Positions 1 through 11,306 of a stretch of 64,000 nt of DNA are shown piece by piece; the first letter of the stretch is position 1; each line of letters starts with the position of its first letter. Source of the stretch: Pelobates cultripes (taxonomy: Eukaryota > Chordata > Amphibia > Anura > Pelobatidae); NCBI GenBank assembly GCA_933207985.1, contig OW240914.1:292063712-292127711 (forward strand). Direction: 5' to 3'. Under the pieces are notes generated by a model, which was not told the DNA's origin, made no database searches, and saw only the letters and a list, made by a program, of their open reading frames with translations. The position numbers and the translations under genes were made by a program.

Positions 1-857
1 AGGAATGAATAGATAACTCCCTAATTCCCACAGTATTAGGGAGCTATCTAATAAAAGGCTGAAAGACCTAAATTGGTCTTTTAGCCAAATTTACTAATAC
101 CAAATAAAAATTACTTAGTATTAGTAAATTATGCCCCTACTCGCTTAAACCAACCAACCAGAGTGCTCTGAGCCTAATTGCAGGGCGGGGGAAGGCTTTA
201 TAAGCCTTCCCCCGCCCTGCAAAGTTCAGTCTGCATGGAGCCCTCCATGGGTGAAGATGCATTATTTTTTTTTGCGCTCAGGGTTTTTTTTTTCTATTCA
301 AAGTGCGACGGTTATAATGGATTTTTATTTGGCCTTTTTTGGGGCTGAAAAAATAAGATTTTAGAAAAAAGAAGACATCAAATGGTAAGTTTTTTTTTAC
401 AGGTATCTAGTTAATGGTCCCCCTTCATTTTTAAGGTAGATAGGGGTTAAAAAATTTTTTGGGAGGAGGGTGACTAGGGGTGGGGGGGGGGGGGGAGGAC
501 AATACTCTTTAGGATCTCAATAGGTCTCCCCCCCCTTATTCTTTTTTAGGGCCCCCACCTGCCGCTCAGGGGTGGGAATTTTTTTTTATTTTTTACAGTG
601 AGCAGCCACAGGCTGTGCACTGTTTAATAGACATGCCCCTACTCGCGGTATAGCGAGTAGGGGCAGAATTGACTAATACTAAGTAATTTTTACTTAGTAT
701 TCATACATTTGGCTGAAAGACCAATTTAGGTCTTTTAGCCTTTTGGTAGATAATCCCTAATACAGTGGGAATTAGGGAGTTATCTACTAAGCGGCTGCAA
801 GAGAAGTCCCAAAATGCCAAAGTGCTGAACCAAAACTTTTCCCCATGCACATCCCTA
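1..857. mobile_element. hAT-type non-autonomous hairpin element, copy 1 (left end outside window)
   Basis: The right end (about 790-857) matches the right end of the complete element at 3503-4355, finishing in gcacatcccta. No protein is encoded. The body is a chain of inverted repeats: hairpins at 11-49, 57-86 and 90-128, a GC-rich centre with G and C runs (150-630), a hairpin at 635-664 (gcccctactcgc and its complement), then related hairpins near 670-705, 711-740 and 747-786. The whole unit is therefore roughly palindromic. Assignment to hAT rests on the complete copy, which has 8-bp target duplications. The left terminus is before base 1. Confidence 0.7.
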
Positions 858-1279
858 ATAAATTGTATTTTTTCCTTTCTTCAAGGCTAAGAAATTGCGT
901 GCCAGTTTCTTTTCTTTCTTTTTTTTTTTTTTTAAATAGCACATGTGCCCTCCCATCTCAAGTGGATATGCTCTTTGGAAAACATCTGGTTGATTGCCCT
1001 TTCTCAGGACAGATGGTCCTTTTGATTCAAAGATTACAGGAGCACAGACATGGAAGGGAGGTTTCTCCTCTTCAAGAGGTAATCGTGGGAGAAATGGATT
1101 ATCTAGACAGTCTAAATTCTGATAGGGTGTCAGTCCTTAGTGGTAGGAGGAAGGCTTCTGAACTTCTCCAAGGTCTGGGCTGAGTTCATCACAAACAAAT
1201 GGGCTTTGAATATTCTCCAGAATGGATATTTTCTGTAATTTGAAGCCATTTATCTTTCTCTGTATCAACCCAGATACCT

Positions 1280-1880
1280 CAAGACCCAAAGAAGTAAGAG
1301 CTCTCCATGTCTAACAGAAGGAGTATTTTGCTTGGTTCCTACAGGACAAAGAGGATTGGAGCATTATTCAAGACTGTTCCTGACCGCAAACACAAGTGGA
1401 TGGAGACCAAATCTTAGATCTTCACAAGCTCAACAAACGGTTTGTAAGAAAATTCAAAACGGAATCAGACAGTTCCATTATAAAAGTCATCTCTCCGGGT
1501 GACTGGATGGGTTTCTATAGACCTCTGAGATGCTTACTTTTATGTCCCGATTACCCTTTCTCACCAGACGTTTATCAGGCTTGCAGTGGAAAAATCAGCA
1601 TTTTCAGTTCCAGGCTCTTCCCTTAGGCCTCAACACTGCTCCCAATACCGTCTCAAATATTTTGACATTATTTTGTATATTCAGCTAGAATGCATTTCCA
1701 TAAACAATTATATGGATGGTATTCTAATTCTTTCCAGCAACAAGCATCAATGTCTTACACAGCAAGATCAGGTTTTTCATATTCTTCAAAAGTTTGGATG
1801 TGGCATCAACTTCAAGATGAGTCAGCTGTTCCCATCTCAAGTGATAAACCAAAGTGAGCTTAGTACAATCTGGATATAAC
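1280..1880 (+). pseudogene. DIRS reverse transcriptase remnant
   Basis: Frames shift, but the blocks DLHKLNK, GDWMGFYRPL and then YMDGILILS with LNTAPN just upstream correspond to RT motifs of DIRS/Ty3-like polymerases (known pattern: LKELN..., GD...DLKDAY, LPFGL.TAP, YLDD-L). The catalytic YLDD-type box reads YMDG here, so the second aspartate is lost. In-frame stops after the LP.GL region confirm a pseudogene. Its function would have been copying element RNA. Similarity is by eye only. Confidence 0.65.
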
Positions 1881-2479
1881 GTCCAGACTCTACTAATCAA
1901 ATGAGTGGAGCACTAAAGGTATAAACTTACCCTAAAATAGGGTTAAATCTCAGATGTATATCAGTACATATAAAGGAAACAAAAAAATAAAACACAATAT
2001 AGTGTAAATCCACAGGTGGTAATGTATTTTGGTGTTAATTCAAGTGGTCAAACTCACATTGATCAGAGCCTCAAAGGGACAGGCTCAAATCACTTGCACA
2101 GTAGTGTCGTATGGAGACACTGCACCCTTTTGCCTGGAATTGATTTCCTCAAAGGAGAGAGAAAGGGAGACTTCCTGGTGTATTAAGTTTCAACCAAAAT
2201 AAAAAAACACAGTGGTTATGGTTGTGCTCACCTTTTCCTGAGCCAATGAGAACCTGGCTCTGGATGATAGACCTAGGTACCTCAAGAGGGGGGCATCTGC
2301 CCTTCTTTAGCAGCAGGATGAAGTTAGAAGCTGATGGGACTTAGTTTAAAATACATACATTTGTTGCAACTTTAAATATAAAAACAAAAACATAATTTTA
2401 AATAAAAATATCCAGTTGCGTCTATATAAGATAAAGAATGATAATCTATCTAGTTGTGAAGTTCTACACATACAGATCT

Positions 2480-3480
2480 TGAGTGTTCCTGTTGCTGTAC
2501 ATGAGGTTCAAAAGGCTCAAAACAGAAGATTCTCTGCTTCATCTCTCTCAAGTCGGTCCCAACCAGAAGATTCATGAGCCTTTTGGAGAGTCTAGCCTCT
2601 ACGATAGGGCTTTCCAGATGGGCTCAGTGACATATGAGAATACCTCAAATGGAGTTCCTTTCACAGTTTGCAAATGAAGATCTTCATACATTCCAAGGTC
2701 AAGAACATTCTATCTTAGTGGCTGGAAAAATCACAGTTTCTTTTTGGGATTTCCTCTGGGACACATTCAATGGTGAACAATAAAGATGCCTGGTACCAAA
2801 CGCACTAAAAATTGTCTAGGTGATAATCCCCTCAGATAAAAAGTGCAAGTGAAGTGCTTAAATGTAAAAAATGGATAAAGATGCCTGGCCATCCAGTTGG
2901 GGAGCACACATTGGTTCTCATCACATCTAGGTCCTATGGAATCACAGACCACTTCATAATTTCTCCAATGTATTGGAGCTGCAAGCCCTTCTCTAGTTCC
3001 CCTCTCTGAAGCATCATTGGGTCACAGTGAGAATAGACATAATTTGCTTACTTCAACCATCAGGAAGGGCAAGAGGCAAGCATCTAATGAAGGTTCTTTC
3101 TTCTCGAATGACATGGGCAGAGAAGAATTTGTAAGCATTAAAGGCAGTGTATCATCCTGGCAAAATAAATCTCTTGGTGGATTTCCTGAGCAGAGTTACT
3201 TTGGATCCAATAGAGTGGATTGGCATTTCAGAACCTTGTCCGAAATTGGGGCCTTCCCTAAGTAGACCTGATGGCAACAGGCCAAAACAACAAAGTGGCA
3301 AGACTCTTCTCACACTTCTTTGACCCTTCTGAGAAAAATAGAGATGCCCTGTCTTGCGAGTGGAGTTTCAGTCTGGGATATGTGTTTTCCCCTACCCCTC
3401 TCATATTCCCTCTGTTGGAGAGGATTAATTAAGAACAAGTTGTGATCATAGCAGTCATTCCACATTGACCCAGTTGCCCA
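2480..3480 (+). pseudogene. DIRS RNase H and post-RNase H remnant
   Basis: Near 2590-2650 the frames give MRIPQMEFLSQF, then DAWPSSWGAHIGSHHI and VLELQALL at about 2890-2990. This is the DIRS RNase H pattern (TDAS..GWGAH and N.LEL.AL). Downstream, QNNKVARLFSHFFDPSEK-like and ALSCEWSF reading frames (about 3275-3365) match the conserved segment that follows RNase H in DIRS elements. Stops interrupt all frames. Confidence 0.6.
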
Positions 3481-3494
3481 TGGTTTCCCCTACT

Positions 3495-3502
3495 GTAGAG
3501 AC
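3495..3502. repeat. 8-bp target-site duplication, left copy
   Basis: The sequence gtagagac directly before the element at 3503 is repeated exactly at 4356-4363 after it. Eight base pairs is the hAT signature. Confidence 0.9.
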
Positions 3503-4355
3503 TAGACATGTGCAATTCGGTTCGTTCCGAATGTAAATTTGGACAAATTTCGGGAAATTAGATTAGATGCTTGCCTCTTGCCCTGAGTGGCGGCCCTAAA
3601 TAAAAATGTTATTTATCTTCTTTTTTCACTCTGATTGGTGGATTTGTTTACCTGTCAGTCTCTTCATTTACCGGTCAGAGCACTCTGATTGGATGGCTTA
3701 AACCCACCAATCAGAGTGCTCTGAGCCTAATTGCAGGGCGGGGCAAGGCTTTATAAGCCTTCCCACGCCCTGTAGAGCTCAGTCTGCGCGGACCCCTCCA
3801 TGGGTGAAGATGGCTAATTTTTTTTGCGTTCTTTTTTATTATTATTAGTATTTAGGGCCCCCATCCCCCGCTCAGGGGTGGGGGCCAGGGGGGAGGACAA
3901 TAGGTCCACCCCATCATTTTACTTTAGGGCCCCCACTTGCTGCTCCGGGGAGGGGGCAAGGGGGGAGGAAATAAATAGTATTTAGGGCCCCCACCCACCG
4001 CTCAGGGGTGGGGCCGGACAATAGGTTCCCCCCCCCATTGCTCAGGATTGGGGCCCCGGGAATAGGTCCCCCCCTTTAGTTAAAAAGCCCCCACTCGCTC
4101 GGGAGGGGGGACCGGGCATGCCCCTATTCTTGGTATAGCGAGTAGGGGCAAAATTTACTAATACTAAGTAATTTTTACTTAGTATTAGTAAATTTGGCTA
4201 AAAGACCAATTTAGGTCTTTCAGCCTTTTATTAGATAACTCCCTAATACTGTGGGAATTAGGGAGTTATCTACTAAGCGGTTACAAGAGAAATGCCGAAG
4301 TCCCGAATTTCGGAAAGCCGAACCAAACCGAAAATTTTCCCCATGCACATGCCTA
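3503..4355. mobile_element. hAT-type non-autonomous hairpin element, copy 2 (complete)
   Basis: Bounded by inverted ends tagacatgtgca...ttcggttcg on the left and the complement of ...gccgaac...catgcacatgccta on the right, with exact 8-bp direct repeats gtagagac outside. It has no ORF. The right third is a row of four hairpins: about 4120-4150, 4154-4195, 4197-4227 and 4233-4272, shared with copy 1. The left part instead carries a different sequence (about 3560-3780) ending in the same GC-rich block. It is inserted in the post-RNase H region of DIRS copy A: flanking DIRS protein reads on both sides once it is removed. Confidence 0.88.
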
Positions 4356-4363
4356 GTAGAGAC

Positions 4364-5860
4364 TATCCTGAGATCCTCCAATGAATCTCTCACAATTTAG
4401 TACATCTTGCCATCACCAATAGTTACATCAAGACCTAGTGTTTTATCCTGCACCCCGATCCATGAAATTGATGGCATGGAGATTTAGAGGCAGCTCATCT
4501 TAAACAAAGGTTTTTCTGACTCAGTGTCGGGGTTTTGGTGGGGAAAGGCTTCTGAACAGTGCAACAACCTCTATAGGGTGAAAACCAGAATGCAAAGAAA
4601 CCAATATACACACAAATCAAGGCAAAAAATAAGTGAATTGATATTTAAGAAATGCAGGTAAATAAAATACAAACACAGAAAACTGAATGTAGCAGAAGGG
4701 CCTCTGGATACAGGGGGACAGCCAGCTAGTAGAACAACTCAGGATAAAAGGACCAGACCAGCAACATTAATGAACTGGCCATCAAGAAAGGGTGAGGCTC
4801 AACAAAATAGGTATATGTTAATCACAAAGTAAGGCCAATTGGGAACATCTCAGTCTGTGTGCAGCAGCCTGGAATAGCACCACAGACAGGTAGTGGCACT
4901 GTGAGGTACTGCAGCAGACTGAGAATAAACTGAATCGTGACACTCAGATACTTTGTTAAAAAAAATCTAGCTCTTAGTTTACTATCGAATATGGGGTATT
5001 TTCTGTGTCTGGTGTGTCCTTCATGATGTTGCCACTCAATCTCTGAAAATTAGCAACAATCTTTAGTTCCTCCAGAATGGATTTGACAAGGGATTACATC
5101 TTATTTACTTAAAAGTCTAGATATCTGCTCTCTCCATGCTGTTGAATAGAAAGCTTACTTTTGATCTGGACATGTTTTTCAAGCAGTATTGAAACTTTGT
5201 CCTCCAGTGAAGTCTTGCTCTCCTCCCAGCAACTTGCCCCTTGTACATTCCGTTGATTACTTTAACAATTAAATCTGTTCTTTTGGTGGTCAGTACTTCA
5301 GGCACAAGGATTTTGGAACTTCAAGCTCTAACTTGAATCTCCGTTTCTGATTCTTTAAGAAGATAGGTATTACAGACTGTACCAACATTCTACCCTAAAG
5401 TAGTGTCTTCCTTCCATGTCAACAAAGACATTCTACAGACATTTTTTCCCCCATTGTTCATCGGAAGAAGAGGAAAAGTGACATTGTCTTGACCTGGTTT
5501 GTTGTCTATCAACGTACTTGGATCACACCTCTCATATCAGGAAAAACATCCAATCCTTTTATTATTCCATCCGGACACAAGTTGGGTTGGGCGGGTTCTA
5601 CCTCTTCAATTGGTCGATGGATTGTTACAGTCATTTCCCAGGTTTATCAGAGTTCTGGACCTATTGGGTCTCTGTGCTTACTCTACAGCTTCTTCTTGGG
5701 CAGCTGCAGCTAATGTCTCCCCTGACTGCATCTGTTCCGCAACAACTTGGATATCCTTTAACAACTTTATACATCATTACCATTTGGATGCAGCCAAATC
5801 TGTTAGCTTTGTGTTTGACAAAAGTGTTCTTTCTGCAGCATTATAATTTATAATACATAT
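4364..5860 (+). mobile_element. DIRS-like retrotransposon copy A, downstream part (decayed)
   Basis: Directly after the hAT target duplication the frames give LVFYPAPRSMKLMAW-like text (about 4436-4480), the DIRS region between RNase H and the tyrosine recombinase. About 4560-5280 does not translate to anything recognisable. From 5290 to 5850 the tyrosine recombinase C-terminal half is readable. The right boundary near 5860 is set by the start of a second recombinase copy. Confidence 0.6.
5290..5850 (+). pseudogene. DIRS tyrosine recombinase, C-terminal half remnant
   Basis: Readable blocks are FIIPSGHKLGW, SSIGRWIVTVISQVY, then STASSWAAAANVSPDCIC and TWISFNNFIHHYHLDA. These follow the DIRS recombinase pattern of the helix region, the H-x-x-R/ST-R-A..SWA box and the FI-x-HY-x-LD box that holds the nucleophilic tyrosine. 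The tyrosine (HYHLDA) is kept. Frameshifts and a broken N-terminal half make it non-functional. The enzyme would have integrated circular cDNA without an integrase. Confidence 0.7.
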
Positions 5861-6880
5861 TTTAATTTTGCCTCATACTTTTTCACCTTCTATGGATACT
5901 ATCTTAAGTTTCCTCCAAGATTGTTTTTATGCAGGTCTAAAATGTCTCAACTCTCAAAGTTTATCTTTCTGCCTGGAGTCATCTTTTGGTAAAAGATTTA
6001 GCATCAAATGTTCTTATTTGCAGATTCTTTAAATCCATCAGACTTTGCAGACCAACAAAGAAATCATTCTTTCCCACCTGGGATTTATCTATTCTCAGGG
6101 CTCTTTGTGACCCACCTTTTGAGCGCTTAGTAGACATCTCATTGAAACACCTGTCACTGAAGACTGCCTTTCGGTTAGAGATTACTTCTGCTAAAAGAGT
6201 CCATGAAATTCAAGCACTATCTTCAGAGGAATTCACAATATTTTTCCAGGAAAAGGTAATTTTGCATCCGAAACCACCTTTTTTTTTGTACCAGAGGTTA
6301 TGACTTCAAATGCTATCAGCCAATAGTCCTACCTTCATTTTGTAGTTCTGCATCTTCTCATCAAGTGAAAAAATGGCATAGGGATGGAGAAGAGCTCTAA
6401 TGGGTTTACATTAACTGTTCTTCCAAGTTAAGAAAAGTGGATCATCTTTTCATAATTTATGGGTGAATTTCAAGATAAAAAAAAAAAAAAATTAATACTT
6501 TATCAAATTAGATTGTGGATACAATACAATTGGCCTATTCTTTGTGCGGTTTACTATTACTTATGTCCCTTAGAGCACATTCGACAAGAGCCAAGGACAC
6601 ATCTTGGGCTAAAAAAAATAAATCACAGCTATCTGGTCTTTATTTAACGCCTTCAACAAACAATACAGACTGGATATTTTTCTTCTTTAGATGCGGTTTT
6701 TCAGGCGCAAGGTGCTACAAGCTGTGGTCACTTAATTCCCATAGTTTTTTTTTTTATGGGATCTTGCTATATCCCTACTGTACTGCCACCAGGAAAAATA
6801 GCAATTTTACTGACCATAAATTCTTTTTTCCTTAATATGGTATATGGTGGCAGTACAACTCTCCGTCCCTTTTTGATTAT
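5861..6880 (+). mobile_element. DIRS-like retrotransposon copy C, 3' fragment
   Basis: A second tyrosine recombinase follows copy A directly, so this is a separate copy joined head to tail or truncated at its 5' side. Text resembling ILSFLQDCFYAGL begins it (about 5880). After the recombinase, the DARCYKLWS-like tail and a short inverted repeat (gtactgccacca at 6780-6791 and its complement at 6845-6856) resemble DIRS 3' terminal sequence. Confidence 0.6.
5986..6730 (+). pseudogene. DIRS tyrosine recombinase remnant
   Basis: Blocks in order: TWDLSILRALCDPPFERL, ISLKHLSLKTAFRLEITSA, KRVHEIQALSSEE (to about 6230), then after frameshifts the AHSTRAKDTSWAKK box at about 6570-6620 and ARCYKLWSLNSHS at about 6705. 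These match the DIRS recombinase core, whose first catalytic arginine is in the SA-K/R-RV-x-E-x-QALS helix (present here as KRVHE). The H-STRA box is intact, but the tyrosine region is lost to rearrangement and stops. Confidence 0.7.
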
Positions 6881-8650
6881 AATTTTGCAGTATAAGTTAT
6901 GAACTGATGTCCAAAAATTTCAAGATTGTTCCTTGTAATATGTGTATATGAGCCTTTGCCTATAGGACTGCTGGAATTGAAGAGGTGAATTACGATAGGT
7001 CACTCAAGGCCTGTCTTACTGAACTAGTAGGATTTTGGTTTAAAGGACTCTTCTGGAAGAAACCATGTCTAGATCAGTTAAACATTCTCCTTTTTAACTG
7101 GTCTATTTCTAGTCCCAAGAATGCAATTCATGCACCTGGAGTGTGCTTGTATTTTATAATCCAATCGTGACGTTGAAGGCACTGGAGAGACTCATTTCGC
7201 TCAGATATGCAGCCAGCATGACCATGATCTTGGCACTGAGATGCTTATCTTCACATTCCAATGGTAGTAGAATCAATAAAATATTTGATCTTGGCACTTA
7301 TATTAAAACACTTTACATTGAAAGGGCAGAATTTGTGGTTTTAAACCGGAGTGCAAGTGCCAAGATCATGGTCATGTTGGCTGCATATTTGAGAAATGAG
7401 AATCTCTTTACCATATCTAATTGACTGTTTCAAAAGTTTCTTCCATCCTAAGTTTAACACAAAGCATTCACTTCACACTCCAGTCCCTTCAATGTCACGG
7501 TTGGATTATAAAGTAAAAGTTTACGCCAATTGCAAGAATTGTATTCTTGGAACTAAAATAGACAAATTGAAAATGAGAATATGCTGAAAACGACACTGTA
7601 TGTGCTTCAGCTCATTAAACTGGTTAGTGTCTGGAGTCACCTGGTACAGTCGTTTCATTAAGCATTAAAAAACGTTTTTAATCTTTATGTTTTAATTCTA
7701 AAAGAGTCACCAGCAGCCCATCAGCTCTGTGCTGCTTTAGCTAATGAGAAAGTATTGGCTTGAGCAGCAATGGGCAGCTGTGATTGGCTGACCGTGTAAC
7801 TTGACTGCTTTTAGCCTATCAGAGCTTCACCTGGCTCTAGTATGAATGGGTATGACAACAAGGAAGTGTGTAATCTCTGCCTTAGCCACACCTTCAGAAT
7901 GGCTTCTATTTTTCTGCGCAAAAATATATAATTTTTTTTATTTTGTTGTATACCAAATCTTGATATTCTTTACAATATTTAAAACCAGTTGTTTATCGTT
8001 TCATTCCAATGTTTTTTGGGGAAAACAAACAATCCCCCCACCCAATAAAACCCCCATATATGTCTTCCTTCCACCTTGCTTCTGGCGTTAGAATTTACAA
8101 ATGTTCTCTTGTTTAGTCTGATGCAGTCTATTCTTCGTTCTTCCGTCCAGTATACGCCTTCAAAACCAATTCGCTCTGTAATATGCAGATTCCTACTGAA
8201 ATGACCTTGTTCCATGGAGAAATCTAGGGGTAGAGCCCTTTTAGAATCTGACATCTGTTATATTATTTCCACCAAAAGAGGCAGCAAATCCTCTCTTTCT
8301 CAAAGGATAATGAATTCTTAGAGCCTTTTTGCTACAGAATACAGACTGATGCTTTTTCCCGATAATTTCAAGCTTTCCTCTGTCATAACAGCCAATAATT
8401 CATTAGGCAGCTTAGTTTGTCTTAAATAAGAGATCCTCTGAGGAGTCTCCCAACCAGGAATTTTCAGCTCAGAAACGTGCCATTTGGCCCATTCTCAAAG
8501 ATCCATCTGACACTGATTGCAGACATAAAACAGGGACTAAAAAAAAAAAAAAAAAATATAGGTTGCCAATATGCTATTGGTGGACTATTTCATAGGCCTC
8601 CTACACCAAAGAGAAAAAAAAAATTATATGCCCAATATTTAGTTAGAAAG
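6881..8650. other. Gene-free repeat-derived interval
   Basis: No protein similarity recognised on either strand. It contains a long foldback (7098-7578), AT-rich runs, a segment with short internal repeats around 7700-7850 and poly-A runs at about 8540. Short ORFs here (up to 91 codons) show no domain and are probably chance. It may be further decayed DIRS sequence. Confidence 0.5.
7098..7578. repeat. Long imperfect inverted repeat (foldback)
   Basis: The left arm (about 7098-7245, from tctatttctagtcccaagaa through the block accatgatcttggcact) is the imperfect complement of the right arm (about 7345-7578, ending ccaagaattgtattcttgga...). Both contain ataatccaa-c-gtga-gttgaag-cactggag and the shared block tgccaagatcatggtcatgt. 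The right arm has about 70 extra bases. The loop holds unique AT-rich sequence. No target duplication could be fixed. Confidence 0.7.
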
Positions 8651-8679
8651 CAAAATCAAGACCTGTCTTATTGAACAAA

Positions 8680-9527
8680 GTTCTTTCTGGGCATGCTAGC
8701 TACGATGGTCTTAAAAATCGTGGTGGACTTAATGGCTCGTATCTTCCCCAGATAACATTTCTTCACTAGTACAAAGCAGGAAGGGACCAGTGGACGAAGA
8801 TGTTTATTTCAGAGAAATTTACAAAAGAGACTGTGATGGTAGTTGTTCATTTCCAACCTGAGACTGGGTTTTAATTTCTCAGAAGTAGATTGCATGGTGA
8901 TCATGACGGATGCTAGTGGGCTAGGTTGCGGAACCCGTTTCATTCACATTTATGTCCAATGGAATTGGGGTAAAAAAAGTCTTATGTTCCTACCAATATT
9001 TTAGCAGCTAACTTTATCCTTTGTCATTTTCCAGTTAGATAAATGGGTGAAACTGAAAATGGATAACAAGCGAGCTGTTGCATATATCAACAAACAAAGA
9101 GCAAGACCCTCCTTCAAGAATTATCCCCACAGAAGACAGTTTTAGGCCTTCCGGTAGGTAAAGTCCAGGAAGAGACAATAAAGTGCATTTCCTCAGTCAC
9201 CATAGCTTGGAAAGTTAATGACAATATTGAGCTGCCCAAGTTTTTTTTGATGCTGTGGTCAATACGTATTGCAATCAATACATAAATCTTCCTGTCCTAC
9301 ATATGATCATATTTGAATGTGAGTGGTCCAAAAATAAAAAAAGTGTCAGTTTCCTCTCCTTTTGTGATTGTCATTCTGGAGTTTCTGCAATCATGAATAG
9401 ATCAGGTTTTTTTTAGAGTTCTACTCGAGTGCAGCCCTAGTGGGAACTGGGTGGGCAGTGAACTATTTTTTTTATGGTTCTTTATAGAGTCAAGAAAGTA
9501 CAACATATGATTAAATCTCAATCACCC
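8680..9527 (+). mobile_element. DIRS-like retrotransposon copy B, left part
   Basis: Shows the DIRS RT-RNase H connecting region (LGMLATMVLKIVVD near 8690-8730), the RNase H motif VIMTDASGLGCG at about 8898-8935, and KLKMDNKRAVAYINKQ at about 9050-9105. The last is the DIRS RNase H signature of MDN..AVAYINKQG. Stops and frameshifts are present. The copy is cut at 9528 by a hAT transposon, and its recombinase continues at 15255. Confidence 0.7.
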
Positions 9528-9535
9528 CATGGGAC
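9528..9535. repeat. 8-bp hAT target-site duplication, left copy
   Basis: The sequence catgggac immediately left of the hAT terminus is repeated exactly at 15247-15254. Confidence 0.92.
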
Positions 9536-11306
9536 TAGGGATGCATTATAATTTCGTCAGCCGAAAATTTTGTTTGAAAATGGGCCTATCCCATTTTGGC
9601 CGCAAATGGCTCAAATATGCCGAAAATCAGGCATAGCGACTTTGGGAGGGGGCCTGGCGGCTTGCCCTGTGTGCCGCCGGGCGCGAGGGAGAGAGCCAGT
9701 ACAGTCTGCAGCTCCGCTGGGTGTGAGCTGCAGACTGTGCTGTAACATTTAAACCACTGCATGCCTAAAAGTAAACCCCATCAGTTCCCTCACCCGATCG
9801 CTCCCAAGCCGCCTCCCGAAACTGCTGCAAATGTCCGAGTCCTGTGCTCTATCTGTATCTGTGACAGGACCGCACACCGCCCCTGTGCTACTTTGTACCC
9901 AGAAGTGACGTGTGAGCAGTGGGACAGCGTGTGGCAAACATTCACACCGTGAGCGGTAAGTAAATTAACTTATTATATTCTGAATGTACCTGCCAATCTG
10001 CCCAGACTGCTGATGAAGTGCTTTGTCCTAGCACTCAGTCCACTCATGCATTTGTAAATCCGACAGATTTCAAAATGAGGGACAGATCCTTGGGAGTTGG
10101 GACCTATTTTTCTTCAAATTTGGAACTGTTGGCACCTATGTAAATTAACACTTCCTGGGGGCTTATTAATCCGTATTCCCCTTCAATCCCCCATCCACTG
10201 TGTACTGATGTATACACAGATTAACGGGGATTATATACATTTAATAGAAAATCATCATTTAATGCAATCTAAAGTGAATTGGAATTTAAATAGCACAAAT
10301 ATATCATTACATAAAGGGATAATAAATATATATCCTAAATTAATCTAAAGTAAGCTTGGCTATTTTTGTGTCATTCACTTCTCAGTTTGCTATTTACTAA
10401 GGACCAAATGCAGTGCAGATTAACAAAATTCAGTTAAAAAAAAAAAAAAAAAACACAAAAAAACCCCACAACAATTCTCATATTTACTAGTTGCAAATCC
10501 TGTTGAAATATACAGGGTTATTCACTAAAGGAAGAATTCAAAGTGTATTTCAATTAATTTAAGGCCAGAGTAGCTGAATAGAAAGCATAAACTAACTCAG
10601 AATTTTTCCAGTTTGGCTATTTTCATCATACACTTTAAATTCACACAATTGTATTCCCTTGCACTAGGAATGCTATTCCTACCCCCCCTCGCTCGCACAA
10701 TTATTAGGACAAACCCATAGGAAAGCATTGAATCATTAGGTGGCCAAAAGGTGCCTAATATACAAAGTTGCTTTAATTCCTAAGGAGCTAGCTAAAGTAG
10801 TAAGTGCTTATGGTGGCTTTAAATTTGACGTCAGGGCCTGCCGCGGCCCGCGTGAGGTCCAATCAGAGGCTTCTCATAGAGAAGCCTCTGATTTGACCTT
10901 TTTACAATCTCAGAGCGCAGGGGAGTGGGAGGGATGATTGGGAAAACAATTAGCAGAGGGTATAGGGAGGCGGAAAGGGACTTAAAGAGGTAGGGAGGGG
11001 CTACACAAGCTTCACCCTTGCATGCTATTTTTGCAGGGGTCAAGCTAATTACATCAGTTGCCAGTGTGCAGTGCATACTGAAGATGGACGTTAATTATGT
11101 ACAGATCAGCCTAATGCACTTATATTTTAAAGGTCTTTTACCCCATCAATTCAGTTTAAGTTTAAACTAGCAGCTTTGGGTGGCACTGTGTGTATAATAT
11201 CTATGTATCTTTTTATAAGTAAATAATAATAAAAGTTATTTTTAAGTTAATCACTTTACTTTTTTAATCTATAGCTGAGGCATAATCCTCTTTCAGTGAC
11301 TTTACA

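Larger units (their letters stand above)
866..3494 (+). mobile_element. DIRS-like retrotransposon copy A, upstream part (decayed)
   Basis: Translated pieces in all three plus frames follow the order of a DIRS pol region: reverse transcriptase (about 1280-1880), the connecting region and RNase H (about 2480-3110), then the post-RNase H segment up to about 3480. Stops and frameshifts are frequent, so it is dead. The interval 1885-2465 does not read as DIRS protein and may be a further insertion. The copy is interrupted at 3503 by a hAT-type element and resumes at 4364. Confidence 0.7.

Noticed and set aside
7098..7578. A microRNA precursor from the foldback
   Set aside because: The arms are far too long and gapped, and nothing in the sequence shows a defined small hairpin product. 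Kept as a repeat only.
9570..9960. A CpG-island promoter of an unknown gene
   Set aside because: It lies inside the hAT transposon with no downstream host gene. At most it is the old element promoter.
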